Below, piece by piece: positions 55,591 to 64,000 of a stretch of DNA of 64,000 nt; the stretch's first letter is position 1; each line of letters begins with the position of its first letter. The translations under genes and the position numbers were made by a program. Location of the stretch: NCBI GenBank assembly GCA_009733575.1, contig ML769383.1:1116001-1180000 (forward strand), in the 5' to 3' direction. A model generated the notes under the pieces. The model saw only the letters and a program-made list of their open reading frames with translations, had not been told where the DNA came from and searched no databases. Origin of the DNA: Gymnopus androsaceus JB14. Its lineage: Eukaryota > Basidiomycota > Agaricomycetes > Agaricales > Omphalotaceae.

Positions 55591-56996
55591 CTACTGTAGG
55601 GATCGTTCAAGTAGAACACTTTTAACATCCGAGGGAACAATATCGATACCTTTAGAATATACTTCGAATGAGGTCAACGACGGGATGCATTTAACAATAT
55701 CCCGTATCTCAATCTCGTACGTCAAAAGCCCCACCATTACCAACCGTTCCAGCGTGCATTCAGAGCGAGAAACCAGTGACGCGAGAGGCGGCTTCGGCCA
55801 GATAGTCATATCATGTCCCGGTGCAATATCAGTCCTCGCGCTGGCGCTGTGGAATTCCACTTCAGTTAAAGACGGAAGCACGAGTTGATCGAAGAGGCCA
55901 AAGGGGTCTTCAGCACGGGAGATGATAAAAACAAGGCTCCGGAGACGTGGCATTACGACCGAACCTACAGGAGCAGGGTCGAAATCGGTGGGGTTGTATC
56001 TCCCAACACGTAGACGACAGCGTTCGAGAAGTGGACACCACATGAGCAGCCGCAAAACCTCCGAGCCTGAGAGCTCATGCTTTGAAGTCACCTCCGTCAG
56101 TTGTGACCAAGGCAAATCCCATTGCAGCGGTGTCGAATGAACGGAAGCAAACAATACGGTGCGAAGGTTGGGTACGTGATCTGGGTGGCCCAGAACGTAT
56201 GCAATTTCACTGCCAAGAGCCAGATATTCAAGGCTAGGTAAGGGTGAGCCCAACATGATCTTCAGAGCGTTGCTTGGTATGAACAACTGGAGCCTCCGCA
56301 AGCGCGAGAAATGAGGAGCCACCAGCTCATTCAGTAGCGCAAGAGTATCCTTAACAGAAGGATCATCTTTAGCGGGATACCAGATGAGCTCAAGAGACAA
56401 TGGAACCGTCCCAGACCGCTCCAGTAGTAGGTTCATCATGTTCCTCCATTTTCCTCCAGGTAAAATGTGTATGGAAACGCAGGACCACATATACGGGTTC
56501 GACAGGGTGACAATATGAAAGAAAGAGCAGACGCTTCCGAATATCAAGGGAGGGAACGAGGGAGTACCCCATTCCAGGAAGGAAACGTCTCCTAGGTCCA
56601 TACAAAGTAGAAGGATGTAAGACCATATTTCAGCGGGCAACATGTAAGCAGGAGGTGGGTGCAGCGCCGTGTGCACAGCGATCGATTTTTGTAGGTTTTC
56701 CGCTCGTTCTTGAGCGGCGTCCAATGCATCCTGTAGCTGTTGAAATTCTAGATTTTCCTGAATTCCAAGAGGCTGCGGAGGAGCTTCTAGCTATAACCGA
56801 ACGTGAATTATTATGAGACGAGCACGATGGCGAGGATGACGGCACTCACCTGCGCAACATCTTGCTCTTGGAGGTGCAGATATCTCATCTTTAGGCGCAA
56901 GTCTCCAATATGGTCTTCCACGGTCTTCAACGCGGTTTTCTTCGACGAGATAACTTCCTGCAAGAGATCCAGATCAGGTGGATAGTAGGTTGCCAT
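55591..56996 (-). CDS. F-box/LRR-type protein
   Basis: Two exons, about 450 residues. Exon 1 from the ATG at 56996 encodes a coiled-coil-like MATYYPPDLDLLQEVISSKK and HIGDLRLKMRYLHLQEQDVA. Exon 2 has QDALDAAQERAENLQKS, then the degenerate F-box PPPAYMLPAEIWSYILLLCM, IFGSVCSFFHIVTLSNPYMW, and a series of leucine-rich elements such as LEYLALGSEIAYVLGHPDH and SSLVSRSECTLERLVMVGLL. This architecture is one of the most expanded families in agarics; such proteins are thought to recruit targets to SCF ubiquitin ligases. It is the parent or sister of the rearranged pseudogene at 53160-53975. Confidence 0.85.
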
Positions 56997-57321
56997 GATC
57001 TAGCAGTGAATCTGAGTTGAATATGATGGCGCTTTAATAGCCTGAACTTCCCAAATGAGCGCCCTCTTCACTGACGTGGCCGACGTGGCTACAAAAACGT
57101 CGAGTTAGATAGACGTGGAGCATTTGACGTTTTGCGCGCACTATTTAAGGCAGTCAGAGTCAGTTACAGTCCCAATGTAAGAGTTTGGAAATGGTTCAGA
57201 GAGAAGATAAATGAATCATTCTAGAACGCCTGAGGGCTTCACGTCGGATAATAATATATAGATACTCGATGTTTTCATCCGTATGCAAAGAATGCCATGG
57301 TAGGAATTAACTCACCATAAA
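56997..57321. other. Divergent promoter region
   Basis: Lies between the divergent F-box gene and the unknown gene at 57322. It holds CTATTTAAGGC near 57140 (TATA-like on either strand) and short GACGT-containing repeats at 57074-57135. Confidence 0.4.
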
Positions 57322-58508
57322 ATGCAGCCTGTTTTCCTTCGCATCCGACAGCGTGAATACCAAAGGTATGAGAAAGAATCGAAATATATTAGGCGCCGAA
57401 TTTGCTGGTTTCTTCTTGACCCCTATCTATTGGTGTCTACTCATACGCGCACATGCCGTGTAGCGAATGGAGCCAACGTCCGCAATGTCACTAGAAGAGT
57501 CTTGTTCGCTGTTCGTTCGTTTTACTGGTCGATGGTCGTCATTCAACTTATTGAATTTCTTCTTAGATATTTGAAGTTTGTTGTAAACCACTGCGAAGGA
57601 GTTTGGAACTCTACAGAGCCCGGCAGTTCTATTCTCTCCCTAGAAAATATCCCATCAGAGGTTTTGAAACAACTTGTCGTGAAGATAGATGCTTTGCCGG
57701 GACGAAAGCGGCTCAGGTGCACAATCTCAGGCTGTTTTTGTGGTATGATGATGATACATGTCTCACCCGTATTTTTCTTTATAGACTCACAGTCTCTCAA
57801 TCGGGTCTCCGCATCCGCACTCTTATCCTGGATGCACCCCGTGAAGTTGCAATGTCCGAACTCGGAGCCCTAATTATCGACGCCTACCAAACCAGCTCTC
57901 CTGGCGTGGACTGGCTACTTCACTTGAAACTTCCAGGTTCTGCCCGTACGCTCACAACCCATGTTTGGTTTGGTTCAATGCCGACTAATATATTTCTCTC
58001 AAGGCCAGCATCATGCGATACTTCATCTGTCCAAAGAGCCTGATTGGAGCGCACGTCCGTGCATACGAGGTAAAAATGGGGTTCCGAGTATTTTGATGGA
58101 GGTGGCCTCAGAGGCCTCAGAATCGATGCAAGATCTACACCGAGACAAAGATGAGTGGTTCCAGTTCCCTGAGGTCAGTGTATTTTTCATGTATCTCAAC
58201 TCTTACCGGCACATATTATTCATCTACAGGTGCTCACGGTCATTTTGGTGAAGATCTGGAGTAGACGACAGACCTCGCCGGATAGCATTGAGCTCGAAGT
58301 GTGGACCCAGACCCCTAATGGACCAGTCATACATACTCACTGGGTCCACGATGCTGACACTGTGCAGCAAGTTCCAGACTTGGTCCTAGAAGCCTCAAAT
58401 GTCTTTCAACACGACGAGCTGCCTCCACATTTCACTTCTGTCACCGAAATCCGTGTTTCGTCCATTCACCTGCAACAATATGTACTCAGTGTCCTTGAGG
58501 AGATTTGA
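57322..58508 (+). CDS. Unknown protein, four or more exons
   Basis: Not recognised. A possible start MQPVFLRIRQREYQRYEKES leads to LSLENIPSEVLKQLVVKIDA, then after an intron (about 57722-57780) SQSGLRIRTLILDAPREVAM and LGALIIDAYQTSSPGVDWLL. The last exons read ILHLSKEPDWSARPCIRGKN, DLHRDKDEWFQFPE and VLTVILVKIWSRRQTSPDSI, ending LQQYVLSVLEEI. The C-terminal part alternates polar and hydrophobic residues and looks folded. The start is uncertain; splicing in the first 400 bases was not resolved. Confidence 0.45.
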
Positions 58509-58559
58509 CTGGTTATCTTGGGTCAAAGAGGAGGGATTCTAATCGAAAGTAGTATCATT
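58509..58559. other. Short flank between unknown gene and transposase relic
   Basis: Contains no separate feature. Confidence 0.3.
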
Positions 58560-58960
58560 TTAGCAAGAAATCCTGTCTAATAAATGTACACCAGCCTGCT
58601 GCATCAGCAGCAGTGACCGTCCATACTGCCTCATTATACCTCAAGGCCATCTTCTTCTGTCACGGCTGCTTGCATGATATTTCCGTGCTGACATATATGG
58701 GCTTCGATTGCAGGATCGGGTTGAAATCTGGCGAATACGGAGGAAGAAGCTCGTAGCGCATGCCATTAATTGGTACTTGTGGTGAATATGGAGTGAATCC
58801 GGATTTGAGGCTGAATTTGGGCAGCCTGCACAGCTGCCAGGAGTTCGTAACTACTGTCAGCAACATAGAGCAACATAGAGCATCAGCGTGTTCTTCTCCC
58901 ATTCTTTCGAAACTCTCCTACTTGGAACGACGATGTGTGGACTTGAATGGTCACACGTTT
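58560..58960 (-). pseudogene. Tc1/mariner-type transposase relic
   Basis: The minus strand encodes RYELLPPYSPDFNPI (58713-58757), the hallmark around the second Asp of Tc1/mariner DDE transposases. One base out of frame, the following EAHICQHGNIMQAAVTEEDG and then VTAADAAGWC fit the C-terminal end of such proteins. Upstream, only a short stretch remains. Several frame changes and no terminal repeats show that it is an inactive 3' fragment. Confidence 0.72.
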
Positions 58961-59159
58961 TGCTGAGTACTAGAACAGTAGCTTCATTGGGCGCGGAAGC
59001 CTCATCGATGGTCGTAGTTCAAATTCAAAAGCTAAACGAGAAAGCACCATATAATTCTCAAGCACTAATTATTACAAGTATGTATTTTTAGAAGTTCTAC
59101 AGATCTAGAAGAATTCTATATGTCTAGAAAGCAAGCAGAAAAAAAAAAAAAAAGGAATT
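58961..59159. other. Flank with a poly(A) tract
   Basis: An uninterrupted run of 15 A lies at about 59139-59153, just beyond the stop of the minus-strand F-box-like gene. No gene seen. Confidence 0.5.
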
Positions 59160-60095
59160 CTATGTCACTTTTGAGATTTCCGATACAGCCCGCATCCAAA
59201 AATCGCGATCCGACTGGCCACTCTTGCCCCAATCTTCAATCTTCCCTTGGCTCAAAACAACCCTGCTATCCTGCTCAGCAACCTCGCGCATCGTACCCCA
59301 GATATCGCTCTCGGAAACATCCTCTTCTGGCGCCCAAGGCTGCGGGTATATGACCACAGCCAGAATGGCCAAAGTCGGGCGCGTTTGCAAGATGGTGCGA
59401 ACCTGCTCCTCGAATTTTCGGTCGTTATCAACATTGGAATTGATACGTCGAGCAAGCTGAAGATGAGTAAGACCTCGGAGAGTGCCAAAGGAGCGCAGAA
59501 TGTCATCTGGAGCCGTCCAGCCCTCTCCAGGTTCGCAGACCCGAAGATGGGTAACGGAGTCACTATGAGTCTCGAGTGGTAGGTTTTTCCGTAGGCTTTC
59601 CATTGCCATTCCGTCAGGAGAGTGAAGGATGACTTCCGAGACACCTCCGTCAGCTCGTCCCTGCATGATAGAGGCCAAGCAATCCATGCCAAACCACATC
59701 GAAAGGACCAGAGATCTGGCACCTCCACAAACGCTGATAGCCTGCTGGGCGCGTTGGAAATTGATGAGATTCTGTGGTTTGTAGCTAACGACCAGTTTCT
59801 TTACATGAGAAGCAAAGAATGACACTGGTCGGGAAAGCGTGGTGCGGTGGAAAAGAGTGATAGATTCTTTCGAATGAAGAACGACAGTGCGATAAAGGAT
59901 GATATCCACAAAGCAACTGATAACTTTGGAGATTATCGCGAGTGTGCTTGGTTTGGTTTCTGAAAGTGATAGTTCCAGGATATCAAGGACAAGCTCTGCG
60001 GGCAGTTTTAGCAAAGGACTGGGCCGTGCTGAGACGAGAGATAAGGAAAACCTGCGCGGGCGCGTTTGAGAGACTGTGGTAGTGAGTGTGGCCAT
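59160..60095 (-). CDS. Intronless F-box-like protein
   Basis: One uninterrupted frame of 311 residues. After a basic N-terminus, LLKLPAELVLDILELSLSET is the first helix pair of an F-box-like domain. It continues VISCFVDIILYRTVVLHSKE, FFASHVKKLVVSYKPQNLIN, ARSLVLSMWFGMDCLASIM and LRGLTHLQLARRI, irregular LRR-like elements typical of small agaric F-box proteins. The single exon is common in this subfamily. Likely an SCF adapter, target unknown. Confidence 0.7.
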   Translation of the reverse strand: MATLTTTVSQTRPRRFSLSLVSARPSPLLKLPAELVLDILELSLSETKPSTLAIISKVISCFVDIILYRTVVLHSKESITLFHRTTLSRPVSFFASHVKKLVVSYKPQNLINFQRAQQAISVCGGARSLVLSMWFGMDCLASIMQGRADGGVSEVILHSPDGMAMESLRKNLPLETHSDSVTHLRVCEPGEGWTAPDDILRSFGTLRGLTHLQLARRINSNVDNDRKFEEQVRTILQTRPTLAILAVVIYPQPWAPEEDVSESDIWGTMREVAEQDSRVVLSQGKIEDWGKSGQSDRDFWMRAVSEISKVT

Positions 60096-60323
60096 TGAGA
60101 AGGATGGAATGCCAGGGGCACGTCTATAGTTGGCCCTTTAATAATAAAATAGAGAAGGAAGTTAAATAAGTCTAGTGCTGTCTAGTGCTAAGAAAAAAAC
60201 CTCGCGTTGATGGGTGACTTCAGGGGTGACTTCATTTGTCACAAATTCTAGGTTTATGTATGTACCACCAGTACAGCGGCTCATCGATACAGCGATTCAT
60301 ATTGATAGTGATAAAGAAACTTT

Positions 60324-62323
60324 TCATGCCCGGCTCCAAACTTGTTTTCCTTTAACCCAAGTGCTCTGCACTATACCCTGAGCGTCGAACACAACCAGAT
60401 CCGCATCCGCACCAGCCCGAAGAGTGCCCTTTCTATTTTCAATTCCTAGGCATCTGTCGAACAAAGTAGAGAAAGATGCATCTTGGTCAGAACAGCAACG
60501 TATCAAGATATCCCGACACTCACTTTGCTGGGCTATATGTAGCACACTTGATAGATTCCGCAAGAGAGCATCCGGTGAACCGAGTAAAGTTTCGAACACA
60601 TTTGTCCAGGGTAACGACGCTGGATGTATACATGTCAGGTAAACAGTGAAAGGTGAAATATAGAAACCACGCACCTTCCCGCAAGAGTATCAGTACCTTC
60701 CAGGTAAAGCTTGTCGCCTTCCTTTACGAATCGCTTCCCGTCGCGCCATTCATGCACCCCATCACGGAGGTTGGGATCCAATATCTTCATTGCTGCATAA
60801 ATGATGTCAGCCCGAGCTGGTTCACAAAAAAAGAAAATACCCACCATCGGTGATCAAGATGCATCCTTCAGGGTAAGCAGAATAAGCTAGCTAAAGACAT
60901 GTCAATACGAGAATGCAACTTTGTACAAAGATGTTACTCACTCGGACGGAATTAGGATGTGAATGAATTCCATCCACAATGATCTCGTAGAAGGGCCTCG
61001 TGAACTCTACTGGTTCATCCAAACTGAAGCCGGCAATACTCTGCGTCTTCTTCAAAGTGGAGCCTTTACCACTGCGTGCTTTGAATACTGGCGTCTGAGG
61101 AGGAGTTTCCACTTCATCCAATGCCTCTGAACCGACCGGAGACTTCAGTCCAGAGATAGCAGTCTTGCTATCGAATCTCATCGGAGTGAGGGCAATGGGG
61201 GACATGACGCCAGGACTATGGCTATAGAGTGCTTTGGTCGTTATGGGAGAGAAGGGGGAATATAGATGGGGAGAGGCTCCTAGCAAACCAATGATAGACG
61301 GATCCCTGTGATGAAGCTGGGGCATAGCGTTGAACAAATGAGTGATAAGGCGAGCACCATGCTTGACCGCTGTAGTTGCAATGTCCGAAGTAGCGATGCT
61401 ATGGATCCTCATAAGCACCTTCTCCAACAAAAGCAGTAAATTCTAACCTATGTCCAATGGAGAATACAACACCTCGTTTAGTCAGTTCCTCCACCGCACT
61501 CATGACTCCATTGACTTCCGGAGCCGCAGTGATGATCCTAACACCAAGCGTTCCAGACATGAGCCAATCTTCGGAGTCAGCGAGGTTCTCAGCTCCGTAC
61601 AGATCCTCGAAGGATTTTATCCCTTGCGGAGCAGAAATTAGGAATGACGGTGCATGAGCTCCGCGTTTGGCCATGTCAATAAAGGGACCTTCAGCGTGCC
61701 AACCAAGTACAGTGGCGGAAGTGGCAGTAGAAAAAGGGCGAAGGAGACGCAATATCTTGGGATACAAAGACTTCTCTTGGGTCTGAAAATATGATAGCAG
61801 CGACAGGACAGCGACCAAAGATTAGGCTTACTATGAGTGTGGGCACGAATCTGTACTCCAGGAGTTAAACCAGGTTTACAAGCGCGCAAGGTGGATGAAC
61901 CTACGATGTAACACCAGTTTCGACGATTCTCTCTGCGACTTCTTGCAAACTGCTTTTGTAAGCTTCATCGTTACCGTCAAACACAGAAAAGTCGAATCCG
62001 TAGGCTCCGTTGATCTGTATATCGATGAGACCCGGGCTGTACAAAATTGAAAAGGTAATTCTCGATGGTTCTGCAATCTCACTCGCCTCAAGATGTTTCC
62101 ACCAAGGTCAACGATTTTGTCTGGTCTCTCCCGTCTCGCAAAGAACGTTTTCTACGGCTTAAATTAGTGACAGTTTCTCTATTTGGTATCACTTCAAATT
62201 CACCTGGGCATTCAAGATGACCCCTCGACGTTCGTCAATCCAAAGATCCTGTTCTAACAGTGTGCCATCTTCCTGAGGCAGGAAGCAGTTTGTAAAGCAC
62301 ACAAGCCCATTCTGCGAAGACAT
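60324..62323 (-). CDS. N-acetylglucosamine-6-phosphate deacetylase
   Basis: A metal-dependent amidohydrolase that removes acetate from GlcNAc-6-phosphate, the second step of GlcNAc and chitin-derived sugar use. About eight exons in frame. Order: MSSQNGLVCFTNCFLPQEDG, IVDLGGNILSPGLIDIQING, ETGVTSFVPTLI, WHAEGPFIDMAKRGAHAP with the metal-binding Glu, VFSIGHS and LITHLFNAMPQLHHRDPSII with metal-binding His residues, and FYEIIVDGIHSHPNSVR. Near the end, AYPEGCILITDAM supplies the catalytic Asp, and KGTLRAGADADLVVFDAQG closes the fold. Between GLLGASPHL and RPFYEIIVDGIHS lies an insertion of about 85 residues, Ser/Pro/Thr-rich (SPIALTPMRF, SGLKSPVGSEALD), probably a disordered surface loop with several SP/TP sites. 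Confidence 0.94.
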
Positions 62324-64000
62324 TGTTGGGAAGGATAGTGGAGGTAACAGATCAAGGCTAGCCCTTCTGTTTCCGGATGAGACAGGTGGCCATATGCACC
62401 TACAGATTAGAACAATATTCGATTCTTCGAGGCCGAGTGCCGTGGTCCAAGAGAATCATGACCGACTAACGGTCGTGTGGAGCTGTCTAGCAGCACGTTC
62501 GAGTTCTCGTATACACATAGGTTGCTTTATCCAAACTGAAAAACTCACAGAGAAAGAGCAGAGGAAAGAAACATTAGGAAAATCTCGGAAGACGAAGCCG
62601 CAGATCCGATGAGACGGTGGTCACGTTCGTTCGCGTCGCGTCTCTTTCCTTGCTCTTTCCTGCTATGATCATGCAGATCCTGTAGGTAGGCTCACGCAAA
62701 TAAGCTAGGATTCTTCCAGAATGGTTGGTAATTATTGGTTCCTGGTATCCTAAATACTAATATGAACTCGCTTGGCCTTTTCAGAGAATATATCACTCCG
62801 AGTCGAGTCTAGCCCAGCTTGATAATATGACCCTCTACGGCGACCTCCCTCGCAGAGTCCTTCCATGTTTGGGTGGTAACAGGGCCATGAGCTTCTATCG
62901 TGCGGCCAACTTGTGTTTATTGTAATTCCTCTCATAATGAAATTCAAAGTCATAGGACTTTGTTCGCAAAGGTCGAGTCTCCTGTCGTTTCCAATCAATG
63001 ATCCCAATAACGGTGAGTAACGGTGGATATTTCATTCGGCTGTGAATGGGTGCATGAGAGCTTCCGCCACCCGGTTCCTGTGTTTAGACCACGATGGATT
63101 CGCACAGAGAGAGAACGCTCATGAGATTCGGACTCGGCAGCACGTACTTGTTAGCCTGTTGGTGTGCGTGCTTTCCAAACCGGCGTTCAGCACTCGGACG
63201 CATCCGATTCGCAATAGAAACCTTTAGATTTTTTCTTCAGGTTCAACTTCAACTTGTTGGAGTGTATGTCACTATTATCTCAGGCTTGCTGGGAATGGAA
63301 ATGGACGGCTTCAGCTTTTCGATGGCAGAAACTTGAAGACATACCCGAAGCTTCTGTCTGTCCAGGTGGATGCGAACCTACAATAGTACGGTAAGCATAC
63401 AAATTCTGCGTTAACCCCGACAGTCTCCTGAATTATCGCACAACAGGGGGAACATCTCTATATGTGGTGCAAATTGCGGTTCGGCTTCACAAGTCGGTTC
63501 ATTGTTAGATTATCTTAGGGGAGCTGTTCTGAGACCAAGATAAGACGAGGGGAAACAGAATCTCCCTCCAATCCACGATATTTATGCAAAGATGTGGCAC
63601 CTATCTGCTAATATCTGCTAATTATACACAAATGTCAATGGAACGTCTGAAGGTACAGATGAGTATATATAAGGCTATAAATATAATATAACAACAACAG
63701 CGAATGACAGGAATGATAGTAATGAAATTTTCTATTCGGTACTCGAACCAGTAGTATACAGCAGTTTATCAGAAGAATTAAACATAATTTTATAGAGCTT
63801 GACTCCAGAAGAAAAGATGCACTACTATACTTTTCGATGTACTTTAGAGCGCAGTTAAAAGTGAACCGTAAGTTTGGGTGGATTGGGTTGAGAGATATTG
63901 ATACAGAGGCGGAAAGAAAAAGTGAGAAAGCCACAGCAATAAGAAAGCGCAATAGCGGATGAGACCCAGTTCCAAACCGGTGGCGAAGAGGAAGGGTATA
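62324..64000. other. Right-end region without a convincing gene
   Basis: Short frames occur but none shows family similarity. A minus-strand frame near the edge (63635-63990) includes LLRFLIAVAFSLFLSASVSI, hydrophobic like a signal peptide, but no ATG precedes it in the window and the rest is A/T-rich. It could be the 3' end of a gene entering from the right. Confidence 0.35.

Noticed and set aside
59139..59153. Poly(A) tract as evidence that the F-box-like gene at 59160-60095 is a retrocopy
   Set aside because: The gene is on the minus strand, so the tract reads as poly(T) after its 3' end, not as an integrated poly(A) tail.
1..64000. CRISPR array, prokaryotic operon, origin of transfer or viral genes
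   Set aside because: The window is clearly spliced eukaryotic DNA; no regularly spaced repeats or viral hallmark genes were seen.

Overview
The window looks like a chromosomal segment of a mushroom-forming basidiomycete (Agaricomycetes). Genes are dense, lie on both strands, and are broken by many 45-65 nt GT-AG introns with CTNAC-type branch sites. Several products are typical of this group: Nab2-type CCCH protein, Pcl-like cyclin, cupredoxin-type serine-rich wall protein, F-box/LRR proteins, and BBE-type FAD oxidases. All calls come from reading the sequence; no database search was run.

Left part (0-36 kb) is mostly conserved housekeeping: RER1, an IMPACT-family protein, a GNAT acetyltransferase, a Pho85-type cyclin, a Nab2-like poly(A)-binding protein, a mitochondrial P-loop ATPase, a SAP-like repeat protein, an unknown nuclear-looking protein, ORC5, a FAM210/DUF1279 protein, a CSC1/OSCA channel, an NFKBIL1-like protein, a mitochondrial protein of unknown function, ribosomal protein eL33, glutaryl-CoA dehydrogenase, a family X DNA polymerase and NMN adenylyltransferase. 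Several of these conserved genes carry apparent single-base frame breaks, which suggests uncorrected sequencing indels as much as real decay.

Middle part (36-44.4 kb) is rearranged. A DAL5-type MFS transporter is followed by two ~850 bp near-perfect foldback palindromes. Between them lie an inverted copy of the last 169 bp of the transporter and a direct copy of its downstream flank. The second palindrome ends about 40 bp before the start of an acidic protein locus built from many short phase-0 exons. A well-formed U2 snRNA gene with its own TATA box follows at 44.16 kb.

Right part (45-64 kb) holds a GPI-type cupredoxin and then an accessory block made by local duplication. It contains two head-to-head-inverted FAD oxidase copies around a spacer with a short hairpin, a third truncated copy, a rearranged F-box pseudogene, a kinase-like pseudogene, an intact F-box gene, an unknown gene, a Tc1/mariner-type transposase relic and a second F-box-like gene. 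N-acetylglucosamine-6-phosphate deacetylase closes the window before a 1.7 kb stretch without a convincing gene.

The most unusual structures are the twin palindromes with the inverted gene fragment, the inverted oxidase duplication with the spacer hairpin, the exon-array acidic protein, and a strongly structured 120-nt intergenic segment at 7.3 kb.
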